Of a DNA stretch of 64,000 nt, positions 56,930 through 64,000 are shown piece after piece. This stretch comes from Massospora cicadina. Lineage: Eukaryota > Entomophthoromycota > Entomophthoromycetes > Entomophthorales > Entomophthoraceae. Numbering within the stretch: the first letter of the stretch is position 1; every line of letters starts with the position of its first letter. The position numbers were made by a program, and so were the translations under genes. Where the stretch lies: positions 186,001 to 250,000 of the forward strand of contig JAKSZP010009244.1 in assembly GCA_022478985.1 (NCBI GenBank), in the 5' to 3' direction. A model generated the notes under the pieces. It was not told the origin of the DNA and ran no database searches. It saw only the letters and a list, made by a program, of their open reading frames with translations.

Positions 56930-57364
56930 CTAATACATATGAAGGAAGCAGCACCGGTCGCCGTAACGGCAGGTACCGAGTTGGAAGTTACGGCAGGGGA
57001 CGGATTTATACTTGGGGTGACGTTGTTTGGCCTTCAGCTCGTGTTGGCCGTGGGCGAATTTACACTTTTCAAAGTAGGGGCACGTCCCCATTTTCGCAAA
57101 GGAGGTGCACATCTCCGTCTTGTAGAGGGCAACTTCCTTGGATTGGGGTTCGGTAATGTGAGAATTCATCTCGGAGGTTGAGCAGGTGTCGGAGAGTGAC
57201 TCCTCACCGGAATCCAAGGATTCTTTCGAGAGGTGGAACTCGATATTCTTATAGAACATGCTGGCATTTTGTAGCTCGGCTTGGAAAGCCTTAAGGTTAC
57301 GATTGGGGTTGAAGGGTTCGAAACCTTTGGGCAGGGGAGTCCACGATAATTCAAAGGGGTTCAT
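56930..57364 (-). CDS. Tandem CCCH zinc-finger protein, tristetraprolin/Cth family
   Basis: A 144-residue protein from the first ATG (57364). The frame is open further upstream to about 57457 but without another ATG. Residues 1-45 are unassigned; 47-68 form a Ser/acidic stretch ([15 protein letters not shown]). Two CCCH fingers lie at the C-terminus. Finger 1 (C86, C95, C101, H105) is C-x8-C-x5-C-x3-H with lead-in YKTEMC. Finger 2 (C124, C132, C138, H142) is C-x7-C-x5-C-x3-H with lead-in KYKSVPC and end RCCFLH. The linker is the family's 18 residues. Such proteins bind AU-rich 3' UTR sites and promote mRNA decay; RNA binding is inferred here. Finger 2 is one residue shorter than usual. The sequence before the ATG (ACTTTAG|A) could be a splice acceptor, so an upstream exon may exist. 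Confidence 0.82.
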   Translation of the reverse strand: MNPFELSWTPLPKGFEPFNPNRNLKAFQAELQNASMFYKNIEFHLSKESLDSGEESLSDTCSTSEMNSHITEPQSKEVALYKTEMCTSFAKMGTCPYFEKCKFAHGQHELKAKQRHPKYKSVPCRNFQLGTCRYGDRCCFLHMY

Positions 57365-57457
57365 TCTAAAGTTGTCTAGTCTAAATCTATTGCTTTGGGT
57401 AACAAGACGCAACACTTTTAAACCGATTTCAAAGGTTGCATAGAAGGGGTGAATCAC

Positions 57458-58958
57458 ACCACTTTAACTCGCTTACAATGATCTAAACTGCGCAGGGTTC
57501 GATTTACTAGCCTAAAATTAATCTAAATTAATTGTAGCTTATTCAATGCCATATCGACTAATCGATTAGATGGTAGGGGATATTTTAACTTAATCCAGTA
57601 ACTCACCTCCAAATTATTAAGGTACCTTGGCTTATGTTTTTAATATAAGTTGGTAAAATGCATTGGGATGCAAGTTTAGATCTCGACTTTTTCACCACCC
57701 TTCACTGTGATATCGAATTATAACCAAAGGTCCCATAAGTAAGACCTTGGCTACGAAGACCATTACCAATCTCAATTATGCACTTGGAAAGCCTCCGATC
57801 AGACAAATTACCTTTCAGTATTTATCAAATCAAAATTCACTCGCCCACCAATTTAACTTTAGTATAATTTAAATTGAAACCTAAACCATTCCATTGAAAG
57901 TTTGATTTCACCACCAATTAACGAGATGCTGATCACAAGATCGTATACCACTTTATAGTTGCGAATTTTAAATTATAACCTTACCTTTTCGATAAACCCT
58001 TGAAAGTTGCTTGATAAAGTTTTATACCCTACCTTTATACAATACTGGAAATAGGATCTCTAATCTAGACAACTTAAGTTTTTTGTACCGCCTTAAGGTA
58101 TGGAAGCTAAAATCTATAATATCAAATTTAAAGTTTCAACTTGAACCTTTCTCAGTAATTATGCTACGATCCGCTGGGATGGAGCGATGACTAAAACTAA
58201 AAGCTGATCTGATAATCCCAACCCCATACTATTTACCCAAGTTGCACCTTGAAGCTTTATGGCTAGCCGAATAAGCGTGAGCTATTCGATTCGAATCTAA
58301 TTCAACTAAAGTTTCTCAGATGTAAACATTTGGGTTGAAGCAAATATTCGAACAGGCTGAATTTCTTGCCCTCCATTCGATTAAGAAATCAAGGGGTATG
58401 TCAATCTGGGAACTTAGATATCAACAAAAACTATCAGATACCTCTAGTCGTTACAAAATTTAAATTTTTATATAAGCTCACGAATTTAAGCGAGCGCTTA
58501 AAAATCTCAGTTATAAGCCAACTTTTCCTAAAAATCATCTCAAGTCGATTATAATCCTATCAAATGTAAACTATTCAATTCTAATCAATGAGTTCTCTAA
58601 GGTTTTAATACTCTGGTTAATTTTAAAGTGTCTAGTGTTTTCTGCACTGTAATAACTACCCCTCATTTCGAAGGGTACGCACCATACCAGAAATTTGGCA
58701 TCATTTTTGCAGTTTTAACTGAATCGATCTAAACTATGGTTAGATGGTGTGCGCTCGAATGGAGTGTACACCTTTAACCAAGTAATTGAAATAGAACCTA
58801 CCTTGGATGTTTGGCAATAGCTTGCAAGCTTCAAGAGCGATGGAGGATCACCATCTATAATGAAACTGGCTTCAATTATTCCCAAGTTTAACCCTTCATT
58901 AGATTAGCGTTTAATTTATATATAAATGGATGTTGGTATATATATGTCTGTATACATA
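57458..58958. other. Low-repeat intergenic sequence upstream of the zinc-finger gene
   Basis: No element homology and no open frame above about 60 codons. It is CpG-retaining like the gene. It probably contains the promoter of the CCCH gene and possibly an upstream exon. A TATA-rich simple stretch lies at 58,917-58,958. Confidence 0.5.
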
Positions 58959-60133
58959 TCTGTATATATATCCGTTAGCTATAGACTCCGACACCGTTTG
59001 ACCAATCACCATGAAGGTTGCACCTATAAGTATTTTTCATGGAGAAGGTTTATGAATTCAAAAATTATTATTTTCATAGTAAAATAAAAGGTTTTATATA
59101 CAAGAAGTGAAACCCCTATATATTATCGATGGTATTTGGTATAATGTTACGGCTGAGCAGTTAGATATTCGGTTGATTCGATAGCTTAAATGGTTTTGGC
59201 AAGCGGTTGGTGGTTTTGGGTTGATTAATAAGCTTAACGGTTTTAATAAAGTTAGTGATTGGTTGATTCGGTAAGCTAATTGATTTTGGTAAGTGGTTGG
59301 TGACTTTGGCTGCTTTGATACATTTAGCTTTGGTTTACGAAGCGGTTGGTGATTGGTTGATTTGGTATCTAATGGTTTTAGCTAAGTGGTTTAGTGGTTT
59401 AGTTAATTCGATAGATTTAATTGGGTATGACTGGTTGGTAATTTTATATTAATTCAGTATAATTTGATTTCTTAATTTTATTGATAACGTCGCAAATATA
59501 AAAAAGAATTGATTAGGATCATCAGAGACTTTAAGCCCACAAACAAATCGGTGTTAAACTGGGTATCAACTAGGATTTGCTTAAACTTTTAAAAAGTATC
59601 ATTCTGCTTATTTATTTATATCGTATGCATTATCTCATGAGCAATTAACCAAAAATCGCCAAACTTGGCACAACTACTTTAAAAGTTTGGGAATTGTAAT
59701 ATGCTATTTTTAATAAAACCATATAAAATTAAATAATAGTTCTATATAAGAACTAAAACATAGATATTTCTAATAGTAATTATATGGCGATTTGGCTTAT
59801 AATTTCATATTCATTTTATTCGATAGTTTCACAGGTTTTGATAAGCGGTTGGTAGTTTTTGGCTATTTTGTAAGTTCAACAATTGGTTTTTGCTGAGTGG
59901 TGGTTCGTTTTTTGGTTGATTCGATGGGCTCAATAGTTTCAGGTAAGTGATTGATGGGTTAGTTAATTTGGCAGGCTTAATTGATTTTGGCTAAGTGGTT
60001 GGAGGTTGGAATATTCGATAGGTTCTTCAATTTCTGAACTTATTGATAGCTATCTACCAATATAAAAACTAAAATAATTTAGAATCATCTGGTAATTTAT
60101 AAAAACCGTAGCGAAGCACGGGTATTCCACTAG
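58959..60133 (+). mobile_element. Non-autonomous Helitron-like element, copy 2
   Basis: Starts TCTGTATATATATCCGTTAGC and ends GGGTATTCCACTAG. It sits between an A and a T, the preferred Helitron target, with no duplication. From about 59,140 it parallels copy 1 (4194-5377) almost to the end; the first 180 bp are more diverged. The terminal hairpin is CCGT...ACGG where copy 1 has CCAT...ATGG, so pairing is kept. No Rep/helicase is encoded. Confidence 0.85.
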
Positions 60134-61239
60134 TAGAATATAAATTATATAGGTTTCTTCCAATCTTGAGATACAAAGTAACTTCAATTAAACCTCACTA
60201 AAGTTTGAGGGTATAGTACCTTTCAAAATTATTCACAACCATCATCATTTCAATTAATCCATCGAATCAATTGTAAAGGTTCCAAAATTCATCGGAATCC
60301 AAAATCCATTCTAAAACTGCAAGCCAGTTTAGCCATTATACCCACACCAGTCAACCTTTGACCTCCGACCAACCGCTACACCTCAGCATTTAAACCAGCT
60401 ATGCAACCGAATTAACATTATGTAATATAGGTTTCATTGGAACCTACCCGGGATCATCAAATCAATACTTAATTATTAAGTTGCATCAAGTTACCAAAAA
60501 TGATCTATAGAGGAGTCCCGACCTGATCTAAACTAAATCATTCTAACCAATCAAATACCCAAATATCCTTTTACCCCCGTAGGTTGACGTCTATCTTGAA
60601 TTCTACGAATCGTCAAAACGATCCTTCCCATAGATAGGCGATGTCAATCAAATTAACCTTCGATCCAACCTAATAGAGCAACCGTTCTCCACCTCCAATT
60701 GGGGTTAAAACGTGACCTGCGGTGTAGAAGCTTTTATCACCCACATGAAACCTTTTATCTGGCAACCAGTTAACTAAGATCATCCTTTTAATCTGTTAAC
60801 ATACCTAACCCAATTAACATCACGGTTGTTGCACCGGCGCAAGGCCATAGGATGCTATTGGTTAAGATCATGTTTAGTTTTTGAGTTTAAATTAAATCAT
60901 CAATACAGATTAAATGTAAAGGTCGGTCCATAATGGTCCCACCCGATCCCAAGTTTTGGTTTAACATTGCTCAACTTTCTCAAAGTTACTCTCTCTCCGC
61001 TCAATCCCACTTTCGAGCGAATATTGAGAAACAAATTTTGGGGGAAGAACAGATTTCAAAAACGCACCAAAAAGTATGAAACAATTGATAAAAATGCACT
61101 AAAAAGTATGAAACAATCGATACCAATATAAATAACCAATAAAACCTCTTTGGAGCCGGCGCCATATTTTAAATTACCTTATAATAGCTATTTATAATAT
61201 TGACTCAGCACTATAGTTGCTTACAGTTTACACTTGGAC
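60134..61239. other. Low-repeat sequence without a readable gene
   Basis: Continues the CpG-retaining island (several CG per 60 bases around 60,600-60,850). No open frame or known repeat was seen. Confidence 0.5.
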
Positions 61240-62787
61240 CCAATTGTCATTGAGGTGGCAGACAAAGTTTATAATGGCCAGCCAGTTAGGATGTGAGAGC
61301 CCTGGAAGGCAAGCCAGAATGCCAGAGGCACTGCTGCTTGGATGGCATTCAGATGGGCTGGGAGGCAAGTGAATGATGACACTGGTGGGACACAAAAGTG
61401 AGGGGCAACCCAGCGGAAAGCCAGGATACCATGGCCCATGAGCCCACAGGCTCAGAAGTGGAAAAGTTTTGGATTGGGACACCAGGTTTGAATCTTGCTG
61501 CAAGGGGGTTGGAATTGTTGGGATTCTCCCTTGATTGGAGGAAGCCCCAACTAGGGTCTTGACCTGCCTATGGGCAGATGCTGGATTGGGCTCCCCATTA
61601 ACTTGTGGTAAGCCTGATCTGAAGTATTGGGGACCAGCCCTGATAATTAAATTATTATTTAATTCAAATTTGGCACTGGCAACTAATGCCAAAGATGCCA
61701 AACACTCAATTGGGTCATGGCAAAATCTCTTTTGGTGCTCACAACCAATCAATTAACCATTTTGGGTGCACCTGTGACTTATGCCAAGGATGCGCCCAAT
61801 CCCCTTGTATTTTTATATTACCTCAGCTTTGAAAATCAATGCTAAATCCACCTGTTCCTGATCCATTGAGGTTCTATAAATACCTCAAGGTTCATTTAAT
61901 AAATTTACTGTTTCTTCCAATTCCTTTCTGTTTTAGCTTTTCTTTGGGCCTTAATGGCCTTTTAACTCGCTGGGGGCTTTAAGGCCCTGACAATAATGGG
62001 CCACATTGGAGTTCCTCCCCCAAAACCTGACAGGAATAGAACCATTGATGAAGTACAGATTCTCACCCAGAGTGGGGACATTTTTGCCCACAAAAGGCTG
62101 AGGCTCTGGCAGCGGATTGCTTCAGCAAGTGGAGAATATAATAGGAGGTATCAAGTGGATAAGCCCAGTTAACTGTGGAGGGCAGCAAAGTTGCCAAAGT
62201 GGCCATAATGCCCAGTTGCCACATAACCTATAGTTTCATAAAGGTGGGCATCACAGGATACTGAAAAAGACCAATTGTCAGCAAGTAAAGATTTGTTCAA
62301 AAAAGGAATTTTTTTATTTAATCTTAATAAATAAAATCAACTGACGATTATCCCTGTGGGGGACAATTGCTATAAAGCTAGGTCAATTTGGGGATATCAT
62401 CAGAGTGCATGAATAGGGTAATTAAGTTTACTGTCCTAAACTGGCAGAACTTGAAGTGGGGGGTTCAATTAAACTGATCTAAGAGTTATCAGCAAGCTTA
62501 GTCATCATCAGTTTGTCCTCATGCACCTGAATCACTGTTTTGCCATAATTATACTGATATGAGTGGTGAAGTCTCACTCAATAAGTAAAAGGAGCCTCCC
62601 AGTGCCATCCCACATAGGGACAGTCCAAATGGTCAGGAACAGGTTCAGGATGCCCAACTTACCCACACCTGATTGCTCTGGCGCCCTTTTGGACTTATGG
62701 GGTTCAGCGGATTGAGGCTTCAATACATAAGAGGAAGGGTCATTGGTTTTATCTAATCTTTCCAAAACTGAGATTGGCCTAGGGGAG

Positions 62788-63611
62788 TGTGACGGTTGAG
62801 GTTTATCCTCAGCATCACATTGCCCTGATCTTTGGTAAGACAGGGCAGGCTGTGTCTGGATGTATGGAGGAGGAGGGGGAGTTGGTCCTGGCAGGGACGC
62901 CTAAGGGGCAGGAGCTTGAAGGAGGCCAAGGAGCCAGATGGGCGTCCAAGTCGAGGAAAAACGAGAATCAGGTAAAATGGGAGTTTCAAGATTCGATTTG
63001 GATTCAAATCAAGAATGGAATGGAACAGGTGCTTGGAAGTTTTGCGGTTCATTTGGAATTCGAAATGGAACTGGTGCGGAACTGTTGAGAATTGGAACTG
63101 GCACAGAACCATTGAGTGAGGATTCCGCGATCCTGCTGTAAGGTTTACAACAAGCATCAGTCAGATTAGCACCATAAGCTTGTGTTATATTTTATATTAG
63201 CTTGTAGCATGTGTATATAGGGAAGGAACTGGGAACTGGAGGCTTCTCAGTTCTGTTTTCTATCAACCTGGCCAATATTAAATAAAAAGAACTTTAAAAT
63301 TCATATATTTATAGTTTGAGTTTATTTAAAATATTGCCTAACTGCAGCCATGTTTGGCTTGAATCAACAAGAATTGGACTTTGAGAGTGAGCTTGGGAGA
63401 GCTATTGCCTCCCTTTATACCTTGTCTTGGAGTCAAGGCATGTTGCTGGGGTTAAGTATATTTGCAACTGTCTTCCAGGGGGTGCTTGTCCAATCTTGTA
63501 GCGCGCGCACAAGGAGAGTAGTATCAGGAGCCCTGTCAGCCCTATGGTCTGTAACAAGGATCCTGTTGCCCAACTCATTCGTGGCTCATTGGAAGGAGCC
63601 AGTGCGTTACA
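62788..63611 (+). mobile_element. Solo LTR, family C, copy C2, inside LTR-A2
   Basis: 824 bp, TGTGACGGTTGAGG...GCGTTACA, with a perfect 5-bp duplication GGGAG (62783-62787 and 63612-63616). Order of signals: TATATA (63214), AATAAA (63281), then ATG at 63350. It is inserted in the U3 part of LTR-A2, whose text resumes on each side. Confidence 0.95.
63350..63611 (+). CDS. Open frame inside LTR-C2 (87 codons to the LTR end)
   Basis: From ATG 63350 (MFGLNQQELDFESELGRA) the frame stays open through the LTR end and on to 63640. The peptide has a hydrophobic stretch (GMLLGLSIFATVFQGVLV) and a second one near VSGALSALWSV. C1 shares the peptide with two stops. By analogy with family A it may be the LTR-encoded start of Gag. 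I do not recognise the family, and a solo LTR can no longer feed it into gag. Confidence 0.45.
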
Positions 63612-63885
63612 GGGAGGGACTTGCCACATCCATCCCATGATGATTTTTATTCTCTAAGACCTCAACGCAGATTTCTTTGATCCAATGTAATAATTCTCCA
63701 GTTGTCAACACAGAGATAGGTGGCAGAACTTTTAGAGGATAAGCCATAACCCACTGCTCATCCACCACATGGGTGAGATCACCCTGAGAGATGAGGGGGA
63801 CGGCAGCCTTTTTGGACTCTTTTTGGAAGGACAAGAGGATGCCACTCAGTTTAAGTGCTAGGGCGCTCCCCAGACTTACACCAAT

Positions 63886-64000
63886 CCAATCTAAGCTCTA
63901 ATTTGTATTTAAGAGCAAAATTCTATAAGTATTCTTGAAATAGGCGCTAACTTTAAAAGGTTTTTATTGATTATTCAGGTTTTCTTTCCATTATTTCATA
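63886..64000. other. Unassigned sequence at window edge
   Basis: The 115 bp after the CCAAT duplication of LTR-A2 show no recognisable feature. Confidence 0.5.

Larger units (their letters stand above)
61245..63880 (-). mobile_element. Solo LTR, family A subfamily A2, split by LTR C2
   Basis: On the minus strand it begins TGTAAGTCTGGGGAGCGCCC (63880) and ends ...CAATGACA (61245). It is flanked by a perfect 5-bp duplication, CCAAT (61240-61244 and 63881-63885). Without the nested LTR and its duplicated target it is about 1807 bp. The U3-side block reads VPLISQGDLTHVVDEQWV (63834-63607). The mid block GVGKLGILNLFLTIW (about 62,660) parallels GVGGLGIPNLFPTKW of the chromovirus LTR. The end block VPLAFWLAF parallels MPLAFWLAF. 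The 174-codon stretch 61752-61228 is open, mostly in a frame shifted from that peptide. Confidence 0.92.

Noticed and set aside
57258..57443. A plus-strand ORF opposite the zinc-finger gene, and 56867-57181
   Set aside because: The minus strand carries clear CCCH fingers, so the plus-strand frames are shadows.
61996..62172. A plus-strand 58-codon ORF (MGHIGVPPPKPDRNRT...) after a TGACA end and a TATAAAT box, looking like a gag start behind an LTR
   Set aside because: The segment lies inside solo LTR-A2, whose minus-strand content and CCAAT duplication account for 61245-63880. The plus-strand signals are antisense coincidences.
1..64000. CRISPR arrays, bacterial operons, rRNA genes
   Set aside because: No regularly spaced identical repeats, no clustered same-strand ORFs with ribosome-binding sites, and no rRNA-like stretches were seen.

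Overview
This window looks like nuclear DNA from a large, repeat-packed eukaryotic genome. It shows no bacterial operons, ribosome-binding sites or CRISPR arrays. Only one locus looks like an ordinary host gene: a tandem CCCH zinc-finger protein of the tristetraprolin/Cth family at about 56.9-57.4 kb, minus strand. A fungus or fungus-like host would fit the mix of elements (a chromodomain Ty3/gypsy element, LINEs with CCHC knuckles, Helitron-like elements and a Cth-like finger protein), but I cannot name the species. Most transposon copies are CpG-poor and broken by transition-type changes. The zinc-finger locus and the Helitron copies keep many CpGs, which fits long-term methylation and deamination of older elements.

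Layout. 1-2.2 kb: two partial LTRs of family A. 2.2-10.5 kb: a decayed Ty3/gypsy element (Gypsy-1), split by a Helitron-like element (4194-5377), a non-autonomous LTR element (6305-8710, TSD GGTAG) and an unclassified insert. 10,489-17,828: a complete but mutated chromovirus with 1.43-kb LTRs and a CAAAT target duplication. 17.8-23.5 kb: decayed AT-rich sequence. 23,619-29,120: full-length LINE-A (minus) with a SINE1 inside it. 29,282-38,407: full-length LINE-D (plus), carrying a solo LTR of family D that itself holds a SINE1. 38.4-41.5 kb: Helitron remnants with a solo LTR of family E. 43.5-49.4 kb: SINE2, the ORF1-only LINE-B, SINE3 and a second solo LTR-D. 49.4-55.8 kb: LINE-C (sister of LINE-B, split by a solo LTR-D), a solo LTR-C, a solo LTR-A3 and a second SINE2. 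55.8-61.2 kb: low-repeat island with the zinc-finger gene and a second Helitron. 61,245-63,880: solo LTR-A2 (minus) split by a second solo LTR-C.

Most boundaries were set by target-site duplications read directly: 5 bp for LTR elements and 12-16 bp for LINEs and SINEs. The most unusual features are these. (i) LTRs carry long open frames; in family A a frame starting inside the LTR runs in phase through the LTR end into gag, and peptides from it are kept in three diverged subfamilies. (ii) LINE-D has a run of exact 13-residue tryptophan repeats upstream of its CCHC knuckle. (iii) LINE-B and LINE-C look like a LINE family made only of ORF1 plus a 3' tail. (iv) Three tRNA-derived SINE families end in tails resembling those of the resident LINEs, which suggests one shared retrotransposition machinery.
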